From the NCBI GenBank assembly GCA_026419775.2, contig JAOPGA020000237.1, positions 1 through 59,007 of the forward strand: a stretch of 59,007 nucleotides of DNA, given 5' to 3'. Made by a program: the position numbers and the translations under genes. The notes under the pieces are model-generated. The model saw nothing but the letters and a program-made list of their open reading frames with translations, did not search any database and was not told the DNA's origin. Source of the DNA: Acrasis kona. Lineage: Eukaryota > Heterolobosea > Eutetramitea > Acrasida > Acrasidae. Below are positions 10,117-20,079 of the stretch, piece by piece; position 1 is the first letter of the stretch; each line of letters opens with the position of its first letter.

Positions 10117-10393
10117 TTTGTTCAGCTAATGTTGTAAGTTGTGTGAAGATCAAATTTAAATGTTTAAGCTATTTGTCTCAGCAGAGGTACACATGAAGAA
10201 TAGAACGCGTCCCTAACGAACTCGAATGATAATTTGTACTAAAAACAAATACGTCTCAACATTGTATGTAATTAAAAATCTCCCTCTAATCAATCATCCA
10301 AGTATACACATTGATCACTACCGCTAAGCAAATCTAATTACACGCTAAATACAACAAACTGTAATAAAATTTTATTGAAATTTTGAACATGAA

Positions 10394-13042
10394 TTACTGA
10401 TCTGGAACAATCCTCAAATCCCTTAAAACTTTTTTTATTACTTTCCTTCTTTGGTTCTCGCTCATACTATAAGCCTCCTCATAAAAATTTCTGTCAACTG
10501 GATTGAAAGCTAAAAATAACATCACAAACAGTCATTTACGTCAAGAACTTACATCCCACACATTGCGTACCTGGGTTCAATTTAATCCACTGGATAGGTC
10601 CCTGTATAGTAGAATCATTGCTCGTACCCATTAGAATGGAATTCAAGTCCGTATCGTATAGGAATGGAGGTCTATAGTCGCTCTTGATGTGATTTACAAT
10701 GTAGGAGTCTAGAAACGTGTTGAATTCATTTTGAAGAAATGTAGCGTACGTGTGTCCTTAATGGATCCAAAGAGACCTATCTTGAAGCGTGTCAAGTCTA
10801 CTTCTGCATAATCCTTATCCTGATCCAACGCAATGTCTCCTTGTACATTAACTCTCGAACTGTGCGCTTTTCCCAAGTTTTCCAACAAGATTAATTTCGC
10901 AAGTCCATGTTTCGTTTTGTAGTCCACCCTCCCCTTCAAAATGTCATCGTTAATTACTTTGTTGGGATCGTAGCCCGGAACACCCTGTCATTGTTAATTA
11001 ATGTATAAGTACAAATACGAACCACTCTATATCCTCTCTTTGCATACTTGAACAATCTAGCTTCGTAAGTAGTACTTTGTCTTTCCACATCAACCAAGTT
11101 CATTCTAGTCTTGATGGCTCTGACTGCTCTTGGAGATGCCCATACCTCCCTTCCATCGTATCCTACGCAACAACAGTCTACGTCAAAACCTGTCAAAATC
11201 TCTGAAGGAGACTTGTATAGCCTAAGTATGACCTGAACACGAAACTGATAACTTTTGCTGAGGAATGTTATTGACTGGAAGGTTAGTGTAAATGAACCAC
11301 GTTAACACTCACATGTTTTGTTCGAATAATGTAAGTTTTGTTGTCGTTAGTCTTGCGGAAGTTGACTACATTTTTCTTGATGGTTTCATAAATGTGAATG
11401 ATTTTTTCTTGGGCTTGATCCTCTGTGAGTCCATACAAAAACAAATCAATGTCGCTCTTTTTTTGAAAGTTTAGCACTCTAAACGGATGATCCCTTCTAA
11501 ACAAAACGTTGTCATCGGCTTCTTCTTGTTGATCTTCCACTCCATCATTAAGGTTCATCTAAAGGTTAGTAGCAGAACAAACTGATGATTACCAATTCTT
11601 GCACCTCCATTTCGTTAAGTTGAGTAACGAGGAGGTTAGTCACGGCTTGTAGGTTCTCTTCGCGATCTTGTTCATTGTAGCAACTATTTGGGAGGTAATC
11701 TGTCGTCAAGCTTCTTAGCACTGAACCTCCAGCGAGAAAAACATTGTCCCACTCTAATCCATTCAACACTTTAGAATACAGTCTTGAAAAAACTCTATAG
11801 AAATTGAACTAAATGATTTGTGAGGTTTTATGAAAGTTTTAATTACAGGTTTGGTGATCTCTGGTTGGATATGATTTCTTTGCTTTTCAAAGTCGAACAT
11901 TTTTGGGATGCTTTTTAAATATTTAGGATTCTCTTTTTTGAATAGGTGCAAGTTTGTACAAACAGGTATCAAGTTAACGTAAGGGTCGTCAAGCATGGGA
12001 TTGTCCCGATCCGTGACAAACATACCCCTTAGGAGGTCCTCATTCTAATTGACGTTAGCTACTTTCTTTTATTCATTCTTACTTTTTTAATTTTGATGTT
12101 CTCCTCTCCAATAGTCTCAATTGGGTATCGAAATGGGTCAAAGTAATCCATCAACATGGGTATTTTGAAGTACTCTGCCTCCATCTTGATGCTTCTTAAT
12201 AAGAATTGGTTGGTGTGCGGCAAACTATTGGTGCTGTTTTCTTTTAAACAAGTCAAAATGTACTGGAAAAGATCAGGATTTCTATCAATAAAAACAGCTT
12301 CGGTACCTACTTAATGTTATTACGAATGTACTGTATTAATCACTAACTAGAACAGTTTAGCATTGAGTATAGGTTACTACCCCTAATGTTTGATAAATCC
12401 TCCAAGGTAATACTAAAAGGCGCACCACCCACGTTGAAGTGGACTCGTTGTGAGAGTTGGTCATTAATAAGTTCTTTTCTTAGATTTTCAAGTTCTTCTT
12501 CTTTTTTAGCAGAAAATTCTTTTAGGTTTAAGTTTTGAAACACCTCAGTCAAGTCATTGTTCGTAGTTGTTCTACTTTGCAAAAGCAACTCAACATAGTC
12601 AGTTAACTTTCGTGTTCCGACGTAGTTACTGAGTTCATACAAGTTCTGGAGTTGGTTCTCGTCGTCCACATTGATTCCGATTGATGTTAGAGAGTCGGTT
12701 CTAAGGTGGTCCAACACAATTGAGAATAGATGAGGATCGCACTCTTTATCAAAAATAATTGCTCCGTCATCAGTTTTTTCAACCATCAATCGAGTGCTAT
12801 TTATTCAATGTTGAGTTATTCATTTGCACGTACTTGAGAAATATAGGAAATATAGATTCCCCTTTTTCTAATGTCTGTCTTGTTGTGGAGAAAAGTTGAT
12901 CCCCAACTTTTATTTTGATTATCTCTGCGTTCTCAGTCTTGGTATTAAATGAGAAACTGTCTTTCAATGTTTCTACTTTGTCTTTAACAGAGCTAATAGC
13001 CTCACTATACTCAACCGCAGTATCAATGACAGTGGGGTTCAT
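10394..13042 (-). CDS. Double BTB(T1) protein with nucleotidyltransferase-like domain
   Basis: Ten exons: 13042-12834, 12796-12348, 12309-12083, 12044-11810, 11768-11593, 11558-11313, 11274-11023, 10984-10750, 10708-10553, 10509-10394; introns 34-43 bases; 766 residues, all phases agree. Two T1/BTB-like domains lie at about 41-103 (IKVGDQLFSTTRQTLEK) and 188-255 (FNVGGAPFSITLEDLSNI), as in KCTD adaptors. The C-terminal half has WDNVFLAGGSVLRSL (G387-S389), SDIDLFLYGL (D468, D470) and VILRLYKSPSEILTGFDVDC (D545, D547). This GGS / DhD / third-acid pattern resembles the polymerase-beta nucleotidyltransferase fold, here with a long acidic insert after GGS. I believe this C-terminal family also occurs in proteins of fungi and amoebae, but its activity is not known to me. 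Role unknown. Confidence 0.75.
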
Positions 13043-13217
13043 TGTTCAGTTAATGAAGTTACAACAAACACAAGAATGACTGTGAGTGACATCATTGATT
13101 AATCATGTCATGTCTAATCACTATGCGCGAGACCTAGTTATTATTAACTCACCACAAGACTATGCTGCTTAATATCGGAATTAAAAAATGTAAAAAGAGA
13201 TGGAAATCTAAAAGAAT

Positions 13218-14708
13218 TTAATTCAAATTCAGTCTTGCCAAGGTTGCTTCGAGATCTTTTTCATTCTTGGTTCTTTCACGCCAACATATAAATGTCATGA
13301 CGAAACCGATTGCGGCAAATAATAAAATAGCATACGGTGTTACCAAGAAATAATATGATAAGTATTTGATGCTTGAAATTCCTGTTACAAAAAGAGCGTC
13401 AACCGATGTTCCCCTAGCATAACCACTGAAGGCGACTGTCGAAAACTGATTTACTGCAGTGCTTCCGAGCAACATTGTTCCCACATTGAATAATAGCGAA
13501 TTCATTAGCGTGTCTCTCCTCTTCATTGGATGAACAGCAAGGAATGGAATTAAGCGCGATATGTAAGTTGTACCCACCATGACGCACACTAGAAGATAAA
13601 AAGTGAATAATAAATAGACCAAAGCACCAAAAAATGGGAACTCGCTGGTGGCCTTGTCCAGGAACAAAAATACTGAATTTAAGCATGGGTTAATTGGACC
13701 TGCCGTAACATTTGTCGGATGTCCTGGAACAGTCATGTACAATATAATGTGGATTATCCAAACAATAGAAATGCAGGAGCATACAAAAGATAAAATCAAC
13801 CAAATGTATGGCAACACAATGCTGCCTCCTCCTTGATAGAAACTTGTGTGTAAAACATCCCAATCCTTCTCCAACGTTACACTTGCTTCTTTGAAATCTT
13901 TTAATAATTTAATCTCGCCCCTCTTAAGCTTGCCATTTTCTTGAGCGTCTTGTAATGCTCTTCCGATTTCAATCAATTTTTCGGACTTGTTGATGACAAC
14001 TTCTTTTTGTCTTGAAAACTCTTCATGATGGATGCGCTTTGGTCTGTTGAGAAAATCTTTGAATAATTGAACAGGAAGTGCAGTCAATCCCCAACCTCCA
14101 TTGACGACCAAAATAAAATAACCCAGAACATTTATCACCGCCAGAGCATAAACAATAAATGATACTTGTATCTCCAATCTTCTATTAGAGTACATGGCAT
14201 CATCGTTCTGTTCCACCGCACCATCTAAAGAATTAGAATAAACTTGATTATATTGAACTTGATACGGAACTGATGAGATTGCAACCCAGTAGTACGACAC
14301 ACCAATAGCAATAGTGCTAACAATTAGAATAATTGAGCTGAACAGTAAGGCCCATTTAAATTGATGTAATATGCTGCTTTGGTCAGGGTCTTCAGCCTCG
14401 TAATAAAATATCGCAAAAGGTATCACAACGATCACCAAAACACATACCAAACCATAGAAAACTTGCCAAATAATGCCGAGTGCGTACCCTAAATCACCTG
14501 ATAACCTCGCATTCGCAACGTCCAGTGGTAACAGAAACACTGAAAGGAATGACATTGAGAATGAGATGACGATGATAATCCTTGGTATCCATGCTCTTTT
14601 GTAGTCGTCGGGGCTACTATAAAACCATATGAATATTATTGAGGCGGCTATAGATACGATTGGAAATAAGACGCCGAACACAATCAAAACGTAGGAAATT
14701 GCGTTCAT
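13218..14708 (-). CDS. LMBR1-like multi-pass membrane protein
   Basis: 496 residues, single exon, starting at the first true ATG. About nine hydrophobic segments are visible: four near the N-terminus (from residue 4, with a VFLLPLDVANA motif), one near 190-210, and four in the C-terminal third. A hydrophilic helical loop lies in the middle (about 230-290). The layout and the LPLDVAN box match the LMBR1/limb-region-1 family (LMBRD1, LMBRD2, lipocalin receptor), which act at plasma or lysosomal membranes. Which subfamily is uncertain. Confidence 0.8.
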   Translation of the reverse strand: MNAISYVLIVFGVLFPIVSIAASIIFIWFYSSPDDYKRAWIPRIIIVISFSMSFLSVFLLPLDVANARLSGDLGYALGIIWQVFYGLVCVLVIVVIPFAIFYYEAEDPDQSSILHQFKWALLFSSIILIVSTIAIGVSYYWVAISSVPYQVQYNQVYSNSLDGAVEQNDDAMYSNRRLEIQVSFIVYALAVINVLGYFILVVNGGWGLTALPVQLFKDFLNRPKRIHHEEFSRQKEVVINKSEKLIEIGRALQDAQENGKLKRGEIKLLKDFKEASVTLEKDWDVLHTSFYQGGGSIVLPYIWLILSFVCSCISIVWIIHIILYMTVPGHPTNVTAGPINPCLNSVFLFLDKATSEFPFFGALVYLLFTFYLLVCVMVGTTYISRLIPFLAVHPMKRRDTLMNSLLFNVGTMLLGSTAVNQFSTVAFSGYARGTSVDALFVTGISSIKYLSYYFLVTPYAILLFAAIGFVMTFICWRERTKNEKDLEATLARLNLN

Positions 14709-14762
14709 GTTTTTTTGCTCATATGTCAAATATCAACACGTCAAATAGTTACAATAAATTTA

Positions 14763-17018
14763 TTATTCTTTGTTCAATAATAGATGTGCTACTTCACAAG
14801 GAGAGTTTGCCAACATATTTCCGAAAGCAAGATCGACTTGAGACTGAACATCTAACAGTTTTTCGTGCAGTTTAACATCTTGCTTGGAGAGCTCTTCCAT
14901 TAAAAACTGATTTTCTTTGACGAGACTTGTGGCGAAGGAATACATGTTGTCAAGTACTTCGTCGGTAATCATAGACGGAGCGATAACACAAGTACTGATA
15001 AGTTCGTCTTTAATAATTTTGACAATTAACAGCAGATTCTCCTCACTATCAGCACTAATAGTTACACATAAAAACTCATCCGAACGAATTTTTTGCACTT
15101 TAACATGACAATACAAGAGCGAATCAAATCCTTTTTTGGTGGAGTCATACTCATAGTTAATAATGGCTGGCGAATTACTCCCAACTAGACCCATACCGAG
15201 CTCGCTGACAAGTATTTGAGATAATAACTTTATTGCAGAAGAGGAATAAACAGATGATGATTTTGATTTCATAATAATTAACTCACATTTTGATAAATTA
15301 AGAGATTGGTCATTCACTTTTCTTGTCACACCAAACAACTTTTGTTTATCGGTTGGCTTAATTGTGCCTAAATGTTGGTAATCTCTAATAGAATCTTGAC
15401 TTGTCTGCAATAATGTGTAGTTAATGGTTACTGGGTCAGCGGAACACTCTGGGGTTTCTGTTACTGCACAAAAACTAACTTGTTCAGAGTCTCTAGATTT
15501 ATTTTCGTATACACGAGAGCTCAAAGGAACAGTTGTGCTAAAAGGTAGAAGATCACAAGATGTACTTTTTGACACATTAGACATTGTTAAATTAGTTTCC
15601 CATTCAGATCCGTTGATGGACTGTGTGGCGCTGCTGACCATTGGAACACTTTTCAAAGTTTTTATTTGAGGATCTTTAGTAATGTTTACATCTAATTTAA
15701 AGTCAATATTAATGCTTGTACCCGATAATAAATGATCTAAAGATATTTGTTCATCATCACTACCAGTCAACACTCTGTTCATATCTTTTATTAAACTCTT
15801 TCGATCGTCTTGAGATGCCTTTAGTTGTGATATGAGTGCATTACCTTCCTCCATTCGGGTGTAAAGCGCACGCAATACAGAATACAAGTGTTGACCCTTT
15901 GCTGATGTGTCCTTGAATGCTTTATTTACAAATCTACCAATAATTGGTTTATTAGGATGACACAAGATTGTAAAGGCAACATCATTGGATAGATCTTGAT
16001 CATGAAGAAAAAGTGCTTGTTCACAACCAGTTTTATACAAATCCGTGAAAACAACATTTTTAACATCCTGTACGGTATGAAATAACTTTTCATCTAACAT
16101 ACTATAAACATCAACAGATTGTGGACACCAAACAAACAAAAGCGTATCAAGATGTGTCGAAGCCATTCCATATTCTTTGACAAATAATTTATAAGGAACA
16201 CTCTTGACAGAAATTATTTTGGTAACAAGACCAGCATCAAACATAACAATCTGATTTTCTAACGTACCAATGAAGCAGTATAAAACATCATGGTTTGGAT
16301 TTTTAAGAAAAGCAACACAAGTACAAACAGCGGCATAACTATTTGGTAATAAAAATTTTTTTTTAACATTAAGTAAACATGTGACAAACATCTCTTCGAG
16401 ATTATCACTAAAGTACAATTCAGAAAGTTGGGCCAACTTCCTAACATCCAAACATAAATATTTGAAGACAAATTTCTTGGATTTGAGGTTGTCGGAGTAA
16501 ACTAAAATTAAACACTGTTGGTAGGCATCCATGCTAAATAAATGATTGCAATAGACTATTTTTGTAACGGAGGGTGAATCCTGACGAACTGATTGTAGTC
16601 TATATGAGGTTGGATTTCTTTTGAATAAAACATGTGTTTTCGATTTTGAGTGCATCACAACGACAGGTCCATTTAAAATGTGAAATGATGGATTCTCTTT
16701 TAAATTAAATTCCTTCATGTTGAACGTAGTGATAACTTTCTTGTTGTGATCACGGTCTGTTCTGCATAACGTAAATTCGTTCGAATTATTGGCATATAGT
16801 GCGAACAAATGTTTAACTCCATAATAATAGTCTGAAGCATAACCAATCGTCAACAAACGCTCCTGATCTTTTGATTTGACGGTGTATTTTTCATCTGAGT
16901 TGAACTTTTGCGTAGTCTTGTCAAACGAATAATTAGAGCACGAAAACAAATCATCTTTCATTTTTGTGTTGAACACACTTATGCCAGTGGCACAATGTGG
17001 TAAGGCAACCCATGACAT
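14763..17018 (-). CDS. Possible FANCB-like beta-propeller protein
   Basis: 751 residues, single exon. The N-terminal 370 residues look like a degenerate beta-propeller: short strands ending in hydrophobic-aromatic pairs, and blades such as YCFIGTLENQIVMFDAGL, LLFVWCPQSVDVYSML and NVVFTDLYKTGCEQALFL. The last has the shape of a blade I associate with FANCB, a core subunit of the Fanconi anaemia ubiquitin ligase. A Ser/Thr-rich middle (about 400-560) and a C-terminal alpha/beta and coiled region follow (to 751). Length is near that of animal FANCB. The match is by pattern only, so an unrelated propeller protein is possible. The BRCT gene lies next to it on the same strand. Confidence 0.5.
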   Translation of the reverse strand: MSWVALPHCATGISVFNTKMKDDLFSCSNYSFDKTTQKFNSDEKYTVKSKDQERLLTIGYASDYYYGVKHLFALYANNSNEFTLCRTDRDHNKKVITTFNMKEFNLKENPSFHILNGPVVVMHSKSKTHVLFKRNPTSYRLQSVRQDSPSVTKIVYCNHLFSMDAYQQCLILVYSDNLKSKKFVFKYLCLDVRKLAQLSELYFSDNLEEMFVTCLLNVKKKFLLPNSYAAVCTCVAFLKNPNHDVLYCFIGTLENQIVMFDAGLVTKIISVKSVPYKLFVKEYGMASTHLDTLLFVWCPQSVDVYSMLDEKLFHTVQDVKNVVFTDLYKTGCEQALFLHDQDLSNDVAFTILCHPNKPIIGRFVNKAFKDTSAKGQHLYSVLRALYTRMEEGNALISQLKASQDDRKSLIKDMNRVLTGSDDEQISLDHLLSGTSINIDFKLDVNITKDPQIKTLKSVPMVSSATQSINGSEWETNLTMSNVSKSTSCDLLPFSTTVPLSSRVYENKSRDSEQVSFCAVTETPECSADPVTINYTLLQTSQDSIRDYQHLGTIKPTDKQKLFGVTRKVNDQSLNLSKCELIIMKSKSSSVYSSSAIKLLSQILVSELGMGLVGSNSPAIINYEYDSTKKGFDSLLYCHVKVQKIRSDEFLCVTISADSEENLLLIVKIIKDELISTCVIAPSMITDEVLDNMYSFATSLVKENQFLMEELSKQDVKLHEKLLDVQSQVDLAFGNMLANSPCEVAHLLLNKE

Positions 17019-17146
17019 TGTTTAGGAAGTTGACCACAAGATGAGGAAGAACAGACAGAGAGGTTTGAATACAAAAATTTTTAATGAGCGCTTGGTGCGC
17101 CAGTACTTCTAGGTCAAATGTTCTAAAAAATATAGTACTCATAAAT

Positions 17147-18282
17147 CTATTCCTTTTTCTCCTCTGTGGACTCCTTTTTTTCCTCTTCTGCTGGTTTAGA
17201 TGCTTCCTCCGCTGGTTTGGCTGATTCCTCCTTCTTCTCCTCCTCAGCAACAGGTGCGGCTTCGGCAGGCTTGGCTTCCTCTTTCTTTTCTTCAGCAGCA
17301 GGTGCTGGTTGAGATGTCTCCTCCTTCTTCTCCTCTTCGGCTGGTTTGGATTCCTCTGCGACTGCTTTTGGTTCTTCCTCCTTCTTCTCCTCAGCAGCAG
17401 CAGGCACGGCATCATCTACCTTGTTCTCGGTTTCCTTGTTTTCCTCTTGAGCAGGTGGTGCTGAGGTGGTCGTCTCCTTGTTTTCTGGCTTCTCGGTCTC
17501 CTTTGCAGATTCGGGTTCCTTCATCTCAACGTCCTTTGGCTCCTCATCAGCCTTCTTGTCCTCTGATTTTTCTTGTGATTGACTTTCTTTTTGTGACGAC
17601 TCGGCTTCTTGTGATTGAGTTTCCTCAGAGTCACCGTCCTTCTTGTCGTCATCCTTCTTGGAACCCTTCTTGGTGGGTGTCTTCTTGGGCGTGGTCTTGG
17701 TCTTTTTACGAGGGTTTTGGTCGGCCTCTTCTTCTTCAGCCTTGCGCTTGTCAGCTTGGGTCTTTTCAACGGCTTTTCTGCGTGGTCTGCCGGAGGGACT
17801 TAGTACTTGTTCATCAGCGTTTGATTTTGTGGGAGTGGTTGGTGCATCGTTCTCTTCTTCTTCTACCTTGTTTTCGTCGTCCAGGATGGACTTTCTGACT
17901 TCTTCTTTAATCTCTAACTTGTGTTGGTCGTTCAACACTTGGTTCTTTTCGATTGAATCTTTAACAAATTGAACGGAGTGAATGGGGATGTCATCAATAA
18001 CGGCCCTTCTCACTCTCGTGCTTATTTTATCGACTTCGGCCTCGGTGGTTATCAGGTGGGTGGTCTTTTTGTTAACGCTGAGCGTGGTCAGAAACTCGTT
18101 TTCAAGAATATCTTATTCTTACGTTGAAGCGACACTTGCACCATGCTCTTTAGCGAGATCTATTAGATCCTTCTGCTTCATACCAGCGAAGGTTCCGGAG
18201 ACACAGAAATGAAGTTTTTCGAATAGGCTTGACTACATAACGCGTTGTAAGATTTTGCTATAATCGCATTCAAACTCACCAT
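17147..18282 (-). CDS. BRCT-domain protein with long charged Lys/Glu/Ala tail
   Basis: Three exons: 18282-18280 (the ATG alone), 18232-18123, 18077-17147; introns 47 and 45 bases; 347 residues. Spliced, residues 1-75 form a BRCT domain: SSLFEKLHFCVSGTF, then LIDLAKEHGASVAST, VNKKTTHLITTEAEV, and IPIHSVQFVKDSIE with the typical W-region replaced. BRCT domains bind phosphoproteins or ADP-ribose in DNA damage response. The tail is about 250 residues of low complexity: basic patches (RPRRK, KKTKTTPKKTPTKK), then acidic repeats based on AEEKKEE and KPAEE. It is probably nuclear, in a PARP-, XRCC1- or histone-binding role; the specific family is not clear. The antisense frames read as artificial Ser/Leu-rich ORFs. 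Confidence 0.72.
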
Positions 18283-18816
18283 GATAATCTTTTGTTTAAC
18301 TGTCCAGTTTGGTTGTTATTGTTTCTATTAAAAAAATAACAGATAGTCAACCAAATTGCATTATATATAAATAGACGGTCAACAACGTATAAAACAAGAT
18401 ACAAACTACATATTGAACCACTATCTTTTGGGGGAAACATTTGTTTTGGGTTAATTTTGCGATTTTTTTTAAAAAATTCGATTTTGAGATTGAGGGTGGG
18501 ATTTTAGCAATCAACATTCTCAGTTGTGCAACCCTACGTCTATTTTTGCGAGTTTTTCATCGGACTTTTATGAATGTTGTATATTCAAAACCCATCTTGT
18601 TAGTGGTGAGAGTAATATCATTTTATGATATTCTTTATGGGTGAGTATTTGCAGGGATTTTAATGTAAGATGGTGTACACAGTGTTGCCGTCGATTCCAA
18701 TTGTACCACATAATTAAGGTCCATAAATGTCAGAGCCGGTAGAGGAGGGAGGAAAATCCCAATCTACCCAGGTCGGAGTATTATATATAATTTTAGTAAT
18801 AATCAACCAATGTAAC
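18283..18816. other. Divergent promoter region, no gene seen
   Basis: The spacer separates the BRCT gene (minus) from the prolyl hydroxylase (plus). TATATAAATA lies near 18362 and TATATATAA near 18781, either of which could serve a promoter. The frame of the plus gene stays open to an ATG at 18727, but the residues it adds read like translated TATA sequence. Confidence 0.45.
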
Positions 18817-19680
18817 ATGGAGGACAATTTAACAAACCGGCTTCAGCAAGTAGTCACAGACTTGGGCGATGAGGAGAACTACCCAGACTTTAGTGATGAA
18901 GAGTATGAAAGCTATCTGAACAATAACGAAGATGAAGAAGAAATTGTTGACATTTCTGAGGAAGACATGTTAAAAATGCTAGATGCACAAGAAAATCCAT
19001 TCATTACTTGCTCGCGTTTATTCAGGGCAGATTTTGATTCGATTAAATTGTTGAATCAAGATCAAGTAGAACTGTTTAAGAAGCAGGGTTACCTAATTGT
19101 TAATGATTTCATCCCACATGATTTACAAATAAAAGCATTCGAACAAACAAGGACACTTGCATCCACAAACATGATGCAAGCAGCAGGTTCCTCAAAATCA
19201 GATTCTGATGATCCATACCGCAACAACAAGGCACGCACCGACCTCACCACTTGGTTACACCACAATGAACAGGACGGGGCACTCGGAGAGTTGATGCAAA
19301 GGCACTTTTCTCTATTAGGTGCAGATTTATCGACAGTCATTCATTTACAAAAGGATTGGAAGGATGCAGAATACCAACTCGCCTACTACAAAGGCAGTCA
19401 AGATACACCTGGATATTACGAAAAGCACAGGGATGCTTTTCCTGATGATGGATCGGATGCATCATCTCACATGTCACAAAGGCGTGTGACTGCTATTTGT
19501 TATTTAAACCATAATTGGAGTGAAAAAGATGGAGGTCAACTTAGAATTTGGACTAACAATGGTCAACAAGACATTGATCCAGTCGGCGGTCGTTTGTTAT
19601 TATTCTTGAGTGGTGCCGTAGATCATCAAGTATTAAGCACAAACAAGGAGAGAGTTGCATTGACTGCTTGGTTTTCATAA
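18817..19680 (+). CDS. 2-oxoglutarate/Fe(II) dioxygenase, prolyl 4-hydroxylase type
   Basis: 287 residues from the ATG at 18817 (an in-frame ATG at 18727 would add 30). An acidic N-terminal stretch (1-70) precedes a double-stranded beta-helix. Iron ligands are H204 and D206 in YYEKHRDAF and H270 in AVDHQV; R279 in KERVALTAWF should bind 2-oxoglutarate. The flanking ICYLNHNW, GGQLRIW and VGGRLLLFLSG strands match P4H/EGLN-type enzymes. Such enzymes hydroxylate proline using O2 and 2-oxoglutarate; in protists the best known targets Skp1 for oxygen sensing. Target assignment here is inference. Single exon. Confidence 0.85.
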   Translation: MEDNLTNRLQQVVTDLGDEENYPDFSDEEYESYLNNNEDEEEIVDISEEDMLKMLDAQENPFITCSRLFRADFDSIKLLNQDQVELFKKQGYLIVNDFIPHDLQIKAFEQTRTLASTNMMQAAGSSKSDSDDPYRNNKARTDLTTWLHHNEQDGALGELMQRHFSLLGADLSTVIHLQKDWKDAEYQLAYYKGSQDTPGYYEKHRDAFPDDGSDASSHMSQRRVTAICYLNHNWSEKDGGQLRIWTNNGQQDIDPVGGRLLLFLSGAVDHQVLSTNKERVALTAWFS

Positions 19681-19727
19681 TTAAAAAAATACATTTTTAT
19701 ACAAAATACATTTTTGCTTGACAATTC

Positions 19728-19968
19728 TCACTTGTTGATATCTTGAACTTTTAGACATTTTTCTGGATTTTCAATGTATTCTTTCACACGATCTCTTGTT
19801 GCCGTCTGAAACCGATTCATTCCAGTCATGTTGAAGTACTCTTCCAAAGGGAACCACTCACACTCCTTCAAATTTAACCTTCGCCACAGCGAACTGTACT
19901 GTTGCACCAACATTGGCAATGAACTCTTCAAAAGTGTGTGGTTCTGTGACAGGCACTATATCACCATC
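19728..19968 (-). pseudogene. Nudix-like C-terminal fragment, probably a gene remnant
   Basis: On the minus strand the 3' portion reads ECEWFPLEEYFNMTGMNRFQ and RVKEYIENPEKC before TGA at 19728. The EWFPLEEY box resembles the C-terminal strand of Nudix hydrolases. It can be joined by a GT-AG intron (GTTGGT donor) to an upstream exon reading DGDIVPVTEPHTFEEFIAN, but no exon with the Nudix box GX5EX7REUXEE and no ATG can be found before the divergent gene at 20080. It may be a decayed or truncated gene, or missing exons may lie out of frame. Confidence 0.3.
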
Positions 19969-20079
19969 TACATCCTTTACAGTCGGTCAGGTCCTAATTG
20001 AGGTTGAACCTATGAAGAGGTTTTGTATTTCTTTAAAGAAATTCCGAGAATTGTCCGAAGGGGTTTCTAATATCAAAGG

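Noticed and set aside
17200-17898. Long plus-strand ORF of 232 codons
   Set aside because: It is the antisense of the Lys/Glu/Ala-rich tail of the BRCT gene; its Leu/Ser/Pro composition is what the complement of GAG/AAG/GCC repeats gives.
18441-18644. 67-codon plus-strand ORF
   Set aside because: Lies in the divergent spacer, hydrophobic and poly-Lys/Phe in parts, with no conserved motif or splice link.
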